DNA of 64,000 bases from Tausonia pullulans (lineage: Eukaryota > Basidiomycota > Tremellomycetes > Cystofilobasidiales > Mrakiaceae), in contig OX637630.1 in NCBI GenBank assembly GCA_951802195.1, positions 1,054,001 to 1,118,000 of the forward strand. Direction: 5' to 3'. Made by a program: the position numbers and the translations under genes. Positions 23,916-35,172 of the stretch are shown in pieces. The stretch's first letter is position 1. Every line of letters starts with the position of its first letter. Under the pieces are notes generated by a model. It was not told the DNA's origin. It was given only the letters and a program-made list of their open reading frames with translations, and did not search any database.

Positions 23916-26900
23916 ATGTCCCACGATCATCACGAGGGCCATCACGATGGTAACCACGAGGGCCACCACGATGGTAATCATGTGGGCCAGCAGCACGACG
24001 AACATCAGAACCAGCCCCCGGCCGATGATGACGAGCACAAGCCCGAGGCGAGCGAAGGCGACCAGCCCGCTCACGACCAGCATGAGAATGGTGCGGGGAA
24101 TAACGGCAACGGCGAGGAACCGCCGGCATCTCACGACGTGAGTAGTCTTAGTCCATCCCGATTCACCCTCAACCGAGGGAGGGGGGGGGGGGGGGGGGGG
24201 GGGGGGAGAGAGGTAGCAAAGGCCAATGGTCCGCTCAAGCTCGCGATCTAACTTATCTCTCGGTGTCTTCCAGGCATCTGTCGTGGAAACTTCCCTGAAG
24301 AGCGAGGAAGAGACTTTCCGCGATACAGCCGAGGTGAGTTGAGGCGTTCACCGACTAGGAAGTCATCGCGTCCTGGGGAGGAGGGAGGCATCACTGATCG
24401 TACGCGTGGTCCTTCCTAACCCACCCACTCCTCCCTCCTCCTCTACTTGCAAATTCCTTTTGTGTAGACTTTCTCTCCTGCCGTTGCTGAGGGCTCACCC
24501 TCGAATACTACCGATATTGCCCCGTCTACGAACCCTCAGCCCGTAAAGGACGGCGCCGGGGGCGTGATCTCGCACGGGCCAGATGATCTAGCGACAATGG
24601 ACCTTATTGAGCAGCTCAAGGCTCAACTGATGGCAGTGACGGATCAGCGGGACTTGCTCAACTCCAAGTACGTTCAGGAGAAGGTTCAAGGCCGAATGTA
24701 GTGATACTCCGGACTAGGGCTGATACCACCTTAGGCTTGTCACGTCTTTCTCTCGCGTCGCTGACCTCGAAGACGACCTCGATCACCTGCGCGACAACGA
24801 GCGAGAGAACCGGGTCAAGATTGACATTCTAGAGCATGAGCGTGAAGAGCACTTGTACGCGCTCGACACGGGGCTTCTTGTCGAGAAATCCAACGTCAAA
24901 GCCGAGATGCAGCGGCTGGCGGCAAGCCTCGTCGATGAGCAGAGCAAGCGCGATGTCGCCGAGGAGGGTCGCCGCACCGTTGAGAACGAGGTGGACGACT
25001 TGGCGGCGAACTTGTTCCAGCAGGTGCGTCCCGTGGAGATCATCCTCGTCTCATAAAGCTACCCTAACTCATCGCGGGATGACTTCTCCAGGCCAATTCG
25101 ATGGTCGCGACGGAGCGCCTGGCACGATCTCGAGTCGAAACCCGTCTGTCGACAGCCGAGGAGAGTCTCGCTATGGCTGAGAGCGTCGTGCGCGAGATGC
25201 AGAAGACAATGCAGGAGCTCCAGCATGCTGCCGCCACGTCAGTGGCCACCGCCTCGGATCAACGGCTCAGCGAGCAGATGGGCTCGGCCGCGCGCAAACT
25301 TCGCAGTGACCACACGCCGTACTCCGAGTTCCTGCTCTTCGTCTCTCACGTCCGAACGTTGCGACCCCTCGGCGCGTCGTCGGATCAGATACCTCCTCCG
25401 ACCCTCCTTTCGCTTCTCAGCCACCCTTTCATCTCGCGACTCGTCACCGAGGTGGGCTTCCTTCAGATCCGATCTACCGCTACCGATCAACGCTAATACC
25501 GTTCTCCGTGATCAGGATCACGATCCCGCCCTCCGGCTGGACTTTGCTCCCGGCGTGACCTTCTTCTCCAAGAAGTCCGTCTCGCAAGCCATCATTGACG
25601 GCATGCTCATCGTCGAGCCGGTCACGGCGAGCCAAGTCGCCGCTCAGAAGGCCGACGGCGAGGTCATCTGCGCCCTCTCCGGCAAGGTCATCATCCCTGC
25701 CTCTCCCGTTGCCGGCTCCTCCTACGATCTTAACGCTCTCTCCACCCAAATGATCGGCGGCGCAGCGTCTGGCCCTTTGTCGCCGGCCCCTCCCCCTCCC
25801 CCTCCAGCACGTGGCATCACCTCTGGCGCGTCTCGATTCTTCTCCCGCAACACATCGCGGCCCGTCTCTCCCTCCACGTCCACGACACCGACCCTCCCTC
25901 CTCTTCCTCCCCGATCAACCTCGCCGACGCCAAAGACCACCCGGCCCCAGGCGCCCGTTTATGTCTTCCGGATTGCGCCAAGCCCCTCCCAGGTCGGCTC
26001 AGATAAGGCCCCGCACCTCTACCCGGTCGCCCAAGGCTGGCCCCTTGCCCGACTGCGTGCGACGTGTGAGCTCTGGCGGTTCGTCAAAACAGGGATTCTT
26101 GCTCCGATCTGGGTCTACGAGGACGGCACTCGGCCGCTTCCGCCACCAGCGACGGATGGGGTAACGCTCTCGGCGGGAGGGATTGCTGGACGACCGGCGC
26201 TTCCACCGCGGAAGTCGAGCAAGGGTTGGGGGATTAGCGGATGGGGTCTTGGGATCGGAGGTGCGAAGGTGGCTGGAGAGAGCCAGGCGGTTTCGCCCGT
26301 GGCGACGCGGACCATCGCTGCCCCACCGCTACCAGCGAGGAAGGAGCCGCCGAAGCTGCCTGCCAGAAGGCTCCCGCCGCCTCTGGAGAAGACCGAGGTC
26401 GAGCTGGCTCAGTCTGTAGAGACGGCGATGACGGCAGACGCTGCTACTGTCGCTGAACCCGCGCCCTTCGTCGCCGCTGGCGACTCAGAGGTGACCTCAG
26501 TCGTCGAGACTGACATGCTCGCATCGGATTCTCCTGCTACGGAGGAGCGTTCGTCTTCCCCGGTCCCCGCCGCCACCACGGAGGGCAATGTAATCGAGCC
26601 GGCTCAGACTTCGTCCGCTTCGGTCCACTCCTCCAACACCTCGGAGGGCTTTAAGACCCCTCAAGGAGAGGACATGCCGCTTCCTCCTGTTACTGAGAAC
26701 TCCACTGGTGATGAGGCTGCTCCTCCGGTGGCGGTGATGGAGGAGGAGGCTTCATCCGCTGATGGAAAAGAGGAGTTCTCTTCTGATGCACCTCCCACGT
26801 CGCAGGAGAATGGATCTGCTCCTGCTCCCGAGGATGCTTCTCCTCCTGTGCTCGAGGACGGTTCCTCGGCTACCCCTCCCGAATCCAACGACTCTGCCTC

Positions 26901-27537
26901 TCCGTCTCCGCCTTTGCCCGAGGCTGCTTCGCCTGCCGACACCTCCGCCGACGCCTCCGCCGACCCAACAACCCGCACCTCCCTCGACAACAACACAGCC
27001 TCTACGCCGAATGCCTCGACACCCAACAGTACTGGACCCCCTCCGATCCCAAGACGCGCCCCTGCCCGACGCGCGGTCCCAGCTCTGCCTGGCTCAGCGC
27101 CAGTGTCGACTTCCGCCGCTCCGTCCGCGCCCGTGTCGGCACCGTCGTCTGAGCCGACCAGCCGGCCCAGCTCACCCGTCGCCGCTGATGGAGACAGCAT
27201 TAGGGAGGCGAAGGAGGGGGAGAGTCCTGAAGCGCTGGCTAACGGAGAGGGAGGGGAGGAGACCGCAGTCGCCGATGCTGGCATCGTCGAACTGAGTGAC
27301 GAGAAGCAGTCATCGTCTCCGGCGGGGGAGGAGGAGGAGGAAGAAGTGAACGAGCCCGAGAAGAAGGAAGAGGAGGAGGAAGCGAACGAGCCCAAGGAGA
27401 AGGATGAGGAGGAGGAAGCGAACGGGCCCGAGAAGAAGGAGAAAGAGGAGGAGTGGGAGAGCAAAGTCTGGCGGGAGCTGGCGAGGCTCCGGGAAGAGCT
27501 CTTCTGGAAGCGGATTGGAGTTGAGGAGGAGGAGTAG
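23916..27537 (+). CDS. SEC2: SEC2/Rabin8-type Rab GTPase exchange factor
   Basis: Guanine-nucleotide exchange factor that activates Sec4/Rab8 on secretory vesicles for polarised exocytosis. Exons 23916-24137, 24274-24333, 24468-24667, 24735-25023, 25092-25451 and 25516-27537 give 1050 aa in frame. The N-terminus is His/Asp/Gly-rich. The coiled coil (~150-330) holds the Sec2 exchange region: DLLNSKLVTSFSRVADLEDD and VDDLAANLFQQANSMV, matching the LTxSLFEEAN-MV motif. A second domain (PALRLDFAPGVTFFSKKSV, then MLIVEPV) is shared with Rabin8 and GRAB. The C-terminal half is Pro/Ser/Thr/Glu-rich and ends in acidic repeats (E-rich blocks spaced by NEP/NGP and EKK) and an amphipathic helix. Intron 1 contains a 26-nt poly-G run. 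Confidence 0.86.
24181..24206 (+). repeat. Poly-G tract, 26 nt
   Basis: An uninterrupted run of 26 G, preceded by AGGGA, lies inside intron 1 of the SEC2-like gene (intron 24138-24273). It can form a G-quadruplex and is prone to length error in both cells and sequencing. Confidence 0.95.
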
Positions 27538-29358
27538 ACACGGGGAGCTTATGGATCTCGTGCCTTGGTGTATGTTGGCTTCGCTTGGCTTGCTCGCGGT
27601 GGATTGCGTTTGCTTTCTCCTTTCTTCATGGACATTGTCTTTCCCCAAGAGAGGTGCGCAAATGGTGATACAGAAAGGGGGTTGAATATTCTCGATTACC
27701 ATGGGCCAATCTGATACGTTAAAAAGACCGCTGTGTTTGCGAAGATCCGAGTTCCAAAAACGCCATAGGTAGGTAGGCTAGGTTCGTGAAACCGGCCATC
27801 GATGGAAGAAGTGAGCCTTGTGTGGCTCTGTCGACTCCTCCTCAGGTAGACCGTCGCAGGCGCTTAGTCTGTCCCCCGGGGGACTCAACCTGAGCACCCG
27901 AGGGTCGCAGAGCAACGCCATGGTCGAAGGCGCTCAACCTCGTTGTCGCTCGAGCTTCCGCGCGACGCCCGTCGTACTCGTATGTCGAAGTGGATTTAGA
28001 TCTCTTGTGAAGCACAGTGAGAGAGCCTCGCCCAGCATAGCGAGTCCTGGCCTGTCTCAACGTGGTTTTGATGACTGATCCGCGCAGGCACAGCACTGAA
28101 AGGCTGAGATGTAGTGATCCTGGCGGAGAAGAGTCATTGTCCGCATGTCCCCGCAGCAGCAGCAGCGCGTATGGCTACCACCAACAGAGCCAAAGACAAT
28201 CATGAGCGTCAGCAAGGAGACTAACAAAGCAACGAGTGACTAAGGTCATTGTGTCCTCTCACCGTTTCCAGATGAGGTCTGGTATTGGTGATTGAATTTC
28301 TCCAGGACGAAGCGAAGCAGAGGAGCTTATGTTGAGGATGTTGAGGCCAGTGAGCAGGTTGATAGCCTCTGGAGTAATAGCGTACGCTGCGCCGACAAGT
28401 AAGAGGGAAGTCAGTCAGGGAAATTTAACGAAGACGACCGCACCTCTTGTATATACTACACTGTCGCATGCCCTGCTTCGCCTCTGCCTGCGAGCGTCGT
28501 TTTCGGAGGACAGTCCAAGAGGTAGGAGAGGTAGGAGACAGCCTCCGTCGCCGATACCACGAGGGCCGATCGCCGCCTCACATAACATCCAATTGAACTT
28601 CAGACCCCAACTTGGTACCTGCGATGAACTTCTACTGCCGATATATCCTTCAGTACGAGTGCAATCGCGAACCCGTCAAGGCAGACAGCACTGGCGAGTA
28701 GCTAGGCGTGCGTTAAGAGTTGTGGTGAGAGTGAGGGGTTCGTCGTGGTGGTTCGGAGAGAGGCGTGATGTTTGATAGGAGAAGTTGCGAGGGCTTGTGG
28801 AAGGATCAGGGATGGAACGACGTGTGGGAGGGAGGAGTGAGGCTACGAGCAAAAGAGCGAGACCCTGTCAGCCTTGAAGCGAGGCACTCAAATGCAGATC
28901 GAGGACGAACAATCGTTTACAGAGAACTGAAGACGAGGTCGTGCAGCTTCTGGCACATGTGGACAACATTCATCTCGTTCGCCTGCCATCCAACCTTGGG
29001 TCAGTCTCAAAGCTGCTCTCCCCAGACAGCACTCCGCACTATCACTTTATCCATCCACCAATTCCACCAGTTCTCGAAAACTCGTCCCCAAAATGAGGCA
29101 TTTTGAGATATGCTGCAAGTATGTTCGCGCTTCCTCGTGCTCGCGGATGTACTGTCTGAACGAGGGGAAGCCGACGAATCTAGCGAGAAGGGCTTTGATG
29201 ACGTTGAACACGCCGGTCGGGCGGGGACGATGCCCGGTGGGATCGGCACGCGCGAATGAAGAAAGGAAGGTGCTTGTTGTCATTAAGAGGAAAAACAGGA
29301 TCAATATCAGATATTTAGAAGGGTGTGGCCGCTCGGTCGGTCAGTCATGCGACGAGCG
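27538..29358. other. Lower-GC intergenic stretch, no gene supported
   Basis: After the SEC2 stop, composition falls. On the minus strand there are coding-like pieces: one near 28430-28650 and one near 28280-28400 beginning AYAITPEAINLL with GT/AG-like borders. They could not be joined into a convincing protein or matched to a family. They may be decayed or fast-evolving sequence. Confidence 0.3.
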
Positions 29359-29773
29359 TTACGGCTGTCCACCTGTCACATGAGGTTCCTGACCCGTCCG
29401 GTGTCTTTGAACGATGTAGAGATCCAGCTTAGAGATAGGAGCATATTCATGACTCGCTCCAGAGAATGATGATAAGCTCAGCTCGTGGATGATCCCAACG
29501 TTCGTTGCAGAGGACGCGACTGACCATGACGATCTCCCACTTCTCGGCCAGAATTTGCAGGATCTTCATCACCTGACATTGAAACGACCCGGGAAGACTT
29601 CCACGTCAGGCACCCCCTCTAACCTAGTAAAACGAGACCCATTGTTGACATAGACTCCCGGCGATCTGCGGCTGTCGTTCGATGTACTGTTCACTCCGCA
29701 CTTTCAAAGCCACGAAGAAATGTTCGCAGGCATCGACTTCCTTCTTGGGTAGCCAAATTTCCTTCCGTGCCAT
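29359..29773 (-). CDS. Possible small three-exon gene, unknown
   Basis: Exons 29639-29773, 29525-29572 and 29359-29481 are all phase 0 with GT-AG borders and give 101 aa starting MARKEIWLPKKEVDACEHFF. The first two exons look helical and soluble (VALKVRSEQYIERQPQIAG, then VMKILQILAEKWEIVM). The third is less convincing. No family recognised. The start lies 180 bp from the divergent MIM2-like start, so a shared promoter is plausible. Further minus-strand pieces down to 29050 (FNVIKALLARFVGFPSFRQY) could belong to a longer alternative model. It may also be non-functional. Confidence 0.28.
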
Positions 29774-29953
29774 GCCCCTATGGCAAAATGACTACGAGGC
29801 CCGGATGCGAAAGGTGGTGGTGGTTATCAGAAGGAAGTGCATCGACGGATGACGCGAGAAAGTCGAGACGATTCGGGAAGACGCGAAGTCCCCGTCGTTA
29901 ACGCCCTTTGTCCTCAACCAACATCACCCCCAACACCACTCCCTTCACCGTCA

Positions 29954-30498
29954 ATGTCTACCTTCCCTATCCCCGTCACCTCGCACGAACGGAGCGCCGC
30001 CCTTCAAGCCGAGCGCGCCGAGGAGAAGGCCGCTGCCGCCGCTCCCGCCCCCTCCCGACGGACGACGCACCACGTCTCCTCCCCCTCCGTCGACTCCTCC
30101 TCTATCGGATCTGGGTCCTCCGACGCCGACTCGTCCGAGTATGATGAGGAGGAGGAGCTCCGGCTCGCTCAGCAGGAGTGGGATAGGCTCGTCAGCCAGA
30201 CCAAGTTGATCCTTGGGCTCGCGGTCCCGTTTATTGCTGGGTTCTATGGGCGCAAGTTCGGGCTTCGAGGTGAGTCTCTGCTGCCCTTCCAAGCTTTGGA
30301 AAGAAGGAGAATGAGGGCGAGAGAGAGAGAGAGCACGAGAGATCATCACCCTCGCCTTCCCCAAGGCGGTTGATCACGTCCACCCAGGGCTGAACCCCGC
30401 TCCCCGTCTTTCTTTTCTCAGTCTTCCAGCGATACCTCTCCGTTGGGCTCGGAAAGACGTTCTGGTTCGGGTGGACCGGACTTCTGGGCCGGAGATAA
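29954..30498 (+). CDS. MIM2: MIM2-like mitochondrial outer-membrane import protein
   Basis: Mim proteins insert single-span and multi-span proteins into the mitochondrial outer membrane. Exons 29954-30269 and 30422-30498 give 130 aa in frame. The first ~80 residues are Ser/Ala-rich and end in an acidic block (EYDEEEELRLAQQEWDRL). One membrane span follows (LILGLAVPFIAGFYGRKFG). This order of acidic segment, QxxWDRxxxQ, hydrophobic span and GR-F is seen in fungal Mim2. The C-terminal exon (RYLSVGLGKTFWFGWTGLLG) is amphipathic to hydrophobic and could pack against or into the membrane. An upstream in-frame Met exists at 29837; 29954 is preferred because the sequence before it is not conserved-looking. 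Family call is from memory of the pattern only. Confidence 0.55.
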
Positions 30499-32891
30499 AG
30501 AAATTCCTGATCGTGAATGTCGTCGACTCGCGCAAACGGTTAGACACACGCGCGTCACGACCTCGTATCTCTACCGCCGTGGGCTTGTGGAACAGACGCC
30601 CTCTCGCCTCGCTCTTGCTCGCACGTGTTGCCGCCCCGAAGACAACGTTTTAGATCTCACCCTGCATCAGAACTGTCCTTCCCTTGGCGGAAGGCACGCC
30701 TTTGCCGGAACGTTCGCATCGCGTCATGGTGAGAGACAGGCCAGGCACGCCATCGACACTCGCCGCCTTCTGGCCTTGGGTCTGGCCGCCCGACCTCCCC
30801 CTAGCTCGCTCGTCAGTCTCAGCCATGAGATGTGAGGGTCCGTGATTGAGGTGAAAGATCGCTTGCAGTCGTTTGGCAACGAAGCCCAAGCGAAGAAGAA
30901 GTTGGCATTCACAAACCTGAATCGGAGGACTCCTTAATCTAGACTTTCTCGGGACGAAGATCGTAGGAGCGAAGACATCTGATAGGTCTTTACGGCGGCG
31001 ATGCGCTTCGTAAACTGGGCGAAAGCAAACGAGCATCAAGCAAGAATGATGGCTTCTATCGATTGGCTTCAGAGCGAGAACGAAAATACGTCAGCCATCA
31101 GACTTTGACCCAACTCGTTTGCAACACGATAGGAAGGAGAACAAAGAAGATTTCAATCAGGCAGACAAAAAGAAGGATATCCGCAAGCGTAGAACGATTG
31201 AGAACGACGCTGCTTAGGAGAGGTAAAGCGTTGTCCAAGCATCACTTCGATGGAGGGAGAGTACGCAAAGAATGGGAGCATATAATGTAGAGCGTAAGAG
31301 AACTTAACTCACGGTAAGCTTACAGCGAAAGATAATTAAACGGCCGGTTACACGCCGACGAGGGAAAGTAGACGCTTGAACAAGGACAACAGCACGCAAT
31401 CTCGCCCACCTCGCTGCCTAGCGTCTCTCAGCGCTCGAGCAACACAGTCGGTCTACCGAGCACGCTGAAAAAGAGCGGCACCTACAGAAGAATGAGAAAA
31501 AGAGTCAGTATCGTTGTTTCGCGAACAGGAAGCGAGTGCGAGCGTCCAATGAGGAGCATGAAGATGAGAAGCTCAGAGTTTATTGATATGTCTTTAGCAT
31601 TGACCTCTCGAGATGAGTGGTCTCTACCAATGTAGATATTGAATTTAGGCATCAGGGCAAGAGGGAAGAGATGAATGAAAGTGTGAAGGCCAGTGCTGGA
31701 AGCTCGAGCACGTCTCGAATCCTCTCTCGCCGTTTCGACGAATAAGCATCGTCGAACACGCAAGGCTTATCGTGAAGCAGCTCGACGGCAAACAGCTCGC
31801 GTGGAAAAGTGATGGAGAGAAAGGAGGGACGTGGAAGGGAAGGTAGGACGCGTCGAGACTCACGGGTTTCGACGGAAAATGCAGGTTGGCAGGCGAGTTC
31901 CCCGTCATGGGCACAGGCAGGGTGACTCAAGCTGGAAACTTCATCGTTCCAAGGTCTCAAGAGGCAAGAGTAGCTCTCTGTGCGCGACACAAAAGAAGAA
32001 AGTAAGAACGAGGGTCAGCATAAGAGCTCCTTCTCTATTTCTTCAACCCAGCGTAGCGAGACGAGCAGCAACGCGGCCAGCTCAAGACAATATGAAGAGC
32101 AACACCGAAAGAAAGCACCAGCCAGATAAGGGTCATTCAGAGCCACCGTCCCGAGGGACGTTGGGTTCGAAAGTTTTCGTCACCCCCCTCCCTTTGCGGG
32201 GGAAGGGTAGGCCTGACGTGCAAATGTCTAGGATCATCTCCATGACCCAAGCTGATGCATCTTGTATATAATGTGCTGCTCCGTGTCTTGAAGCTCGACG
32301 AGGACACAAGAGACGCGGACTCACGAATCTCGGATATGGTGGTCGAGGGTTCGAAAGAAACCGTTTCCCAAGGGAGCGGCGGCGTGCAACGGCTGGCGCC
32401 TACGCTTGGGCCGCCCTGAGCTCAAGAGTGGAGCCAACTGTCAGAGGCCGCCTCGCTCTTCTTGCTTGTTCGAGGGTTACAGCTGTGCAGCGGTAATCCA
32501 AGAGCAGAGGGCACGAAGCGAAGCAAACCGGAAGCGACATCCTATCGATCGCCGGAAGTCGTCGCGAGCGATGAACAGCTCACACGACCGCGCGCCGTTG
32601 CCAAATCTTCGCATTCTGCGATCCTACAAATCTTCGAGAGCATGCTTTTTTTTTGGATGAGATGGCCGGCTCTGGTATTGCAGCCCGCACCGACACGTGA
32701 CTTAGACCACCCAGGGACCCCCGGTTGGCCTCCTCCCCTCCTCGAGCGCTCTCCACCTGGATGCCGCCCGCCCCTCCTCATCAACGACCAGCCTCCCCGA
32801 CCAGCCATTCGACTCGACAGCACACACTCTTCAGCCATCTCCTCGTTCTCCCGCCTCCTCCCCCCTTCTCTTCCGCCCTCCAAAAGCGCCC
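30499..32891. other. Lower-GC stretch with unresolved minus-strand coding-like segments
   Basis: 2.4 kb with no recognised gene. Several minus-strand segments look like exons with GT/AG borders, for example about 31640-31800 (ELFAVELLHDKPCVFDDAYS) and 31880-31965. Others lie near 32250-32400 and 30950-31030. Joining them did not give a known family. This could be a diverged multi-exon gene running from about 32.6 to 30.7 kb, or decayed sequence. The right end also carries the phosphatase promoter, C/T-rich from about 32730. Confidence 0.3.
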
Positions 32892-35172
32892 ATGTCCGTC
32901 TTCCTAACGGCCTCGCCCCTCGCGGCCGACGGCGGCGCCGCCCCGCACTATTACAACGTACACCGCCAGCAGCAGCACCCGTCGTCGTCGTTGGCTGGCT
33001 CCTCGATCCCGTCCGCCAACGGCAACAGGATGACGAGCCAGCAGCAGCACCAGGGGCGGGTACCCCAACAACCGGCGGCAAAACCCTTGTCGCCGGTGGC
33101 TTCTCCTCCTGCACCTGCGTCGGAGCCTCTCGCGGCCAAGTCCCTCCCGGACCACAAGCAACAGCAGCAACAGGAAGACAAGCCCGAGGAGTGGATCCAG
33201 CTGAGTCCGGAGGAGGAGCGTCATCGTCGGAGGCAAGTCGACGAGGCCGAGGGGCTCTCGGCGTTCTGCAGCCAGCACCATACGTCCGAATACAATCGGC
33301 TCAAATGGGGGGACAAGGGTGAGGGCGCGCACGAAGCACCACGCGTCTGGCTGGCGCTTTCATGCACTGACACACACACATTCCTCTACCGTGGGTTGCA
33401 CCCTCCCCCGCCGTAGGTTCTCAGATGTACTACGTCCCAATCTCGATTCAGGCGCCGCATTACGTCGCCGAGCTTATGGAGAAGCAGGCCCGATTCGAGG
33501 CGTTTTGCGCTGAACGCGCTCGCGCGGGCCAGTCCCAGGACTGCAGCTCGCTCGACTTCGGCCAGCGGACGGCGGATCTCCCCGCTCGCCCCGTTGAGGA
33601 GGAGGAGGGCCTCGAAGGCCAGCTTATGTCGGACTATGGCAGGCCAGGAGGAGATAGAGAGCATCCTACTCTTCAGGGACGGGAGCCGATCCCGGGTCTC
33701 TCGCCGCCAGACGCATACTCGTCGCTGCCGCTGTCATCGCCGTCAACGCAGGCGGCACCCGCCTTTCCGCTTGAGGACCAGCTGCTGCAGGCTATGTCTG
33801 AGGATCTCGTCGCCCACGCACGTCAGCAGCAGCAGCCTGCCGCTGCTTCCCAGGCGGCCCCCAACATCAACCGGGCCGATGTCTTCTCAAGCATTGAGGC
33901 AGGCCGCCAGGAGTTCCACGGTCGCTACACTGAGGCCCCACAAAACGACTCGAATGTCGTCGTTTCGCAACCTATCAAGACCAGCGACACACACCCAATC
34001 AAGTGGGTTCCTCCACCACTCTTCATGGCGACGCGCGCGAGACCCCGGAGATGCTAATCTCCCGCGCTCTATCTTCTAACCCAGCATCTCAATTATCATC
34101 CCTCCCCACCTCACGCACCTCCTCCAGCCGCTCCTCTCTCTCCCTCTGCCTGCGGTCTCCTACTCATCCTCCTCGCCGGAATCATCCTTCACCACCTTCG
34201 CCTTCTCCACCAGCAAGAGAACCTTCCGTCTCCCCTCGCTCATCGATCTCCACGCCCTCACGCACACCCTTCCCTCGATCGACGCCGCCCCACCGCCACC
34301 TTCGGGCTCGGCCCCCCTCAATGGCCGGGTAGGCAACTTCCTTCTTTCATCTTGCCCCGGCAAAAAAGTCCGCCTCCAAGGACCCGTCAAGGGGCGAGGC
34401 GCCATCTGTCGCGATCTCGGCGTCGACCTGCAGCGCATCCGAAGCCTCGGCGTCGGTTGCATCATCTGGTATGTGCCTGTTCTTTTGTTCTGTTTTCTCG
34501 TATCTCGCCTTTGTGCTAAACTTTTTCGTCTCTCTTCACGTGTAGCTGTCTTGATGACGACGAGCTCAACTTCCTCGGCTCACCGTATGAAGAGTATGAG
34601 GCGAACGCCCGTCTGGTTGGCCTCGACATCATTCGGTGAGTCCCTTTGATGGAACTTCGCTGATTTCTTTACTTGCTGACTTGGTGCCCGCCCCTTCCAG
34701 TATCCCCATGCCTGAGGGCCTGACGCCGACGTCCCTCTCGACATTTGATGCCCATATCTCATACATCATCACGTCGTACACCCTTCGCGGAATCGATGTT
34801 CTCGCCCACTGTCGCGGTGGAGTCGGCCGGGCGGGGCTCGTCGCCTGCTCCTGGGCTGTCAAGCTTGGCCTTGTCCGTCCGTCGTTCACACCGGATGGCA
34901 CGCTCTCTGAGTACGCCAAGCGGCGAGTTAGCTTTGGCCAGTGGGGCGACTTCACTCGTGGGGACCTCGAGATCGTTGAGGGCGTCGTTGGCCTTGTGAG
35001 GAGGAGGCGGAGCGTTAAGGCCATCGAGACGTTCGAGCAGGTCCGCTGGCTCGTCGAGTACGTACGATGGCTCAGGGAAGAGGCCATCGTCCTTGGGCAG
35101 GAGGACGCGACGGAGCAGCCTTCATTGAATGTGAATGGAAGGAACGGCTTCGCCAAGTCGCCCTCGCCTTGA
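32892..35172 (+). CDS. Fungal dual-specificity (Cys-based) protein phosphatase with long N-terminal extension
   Basis: Likely removes phosphate from Ser/Thr/Tyr of a protein substrate; the target is unknown. Exons 32892-33318, 33417-34002, 34085-34468, 34546-34635 and 34701-35172 give 652 aa in frame. Residues 1-340 are Gln/Pro/Ser-rich and disordered with a short conserved-looking block (YYVPISIQAPHYVAEL). The catalytic region starts near GNFLLSSCPGKKVRL and GRGAICRDLGVDL, continues with LGVGCIICCLDDDEL and IPMPEGLTP, and has the signature HCRGGVGRAGLVA at about residue 510. This is CX5R with Cys as nucleophile and Arg binding phosphate. It resembles CDKN3/Cdc14-like phosphatases more than classical MAP-kinase phosphatases. 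The residue after the Arg is Ala, where Ser or Thr is usual. Ordinary host gene with good splice sites. Confidence 0.82.

Noticed and set aside
31640-31800. Minus-strand piece that briefly suggested an ATP-dependent DNA ligase (FAVELLHDKPCVFDD)
   Set aside because: No KxDG active site or other ligase motif could be found nearby; resemblance is too weak to name.
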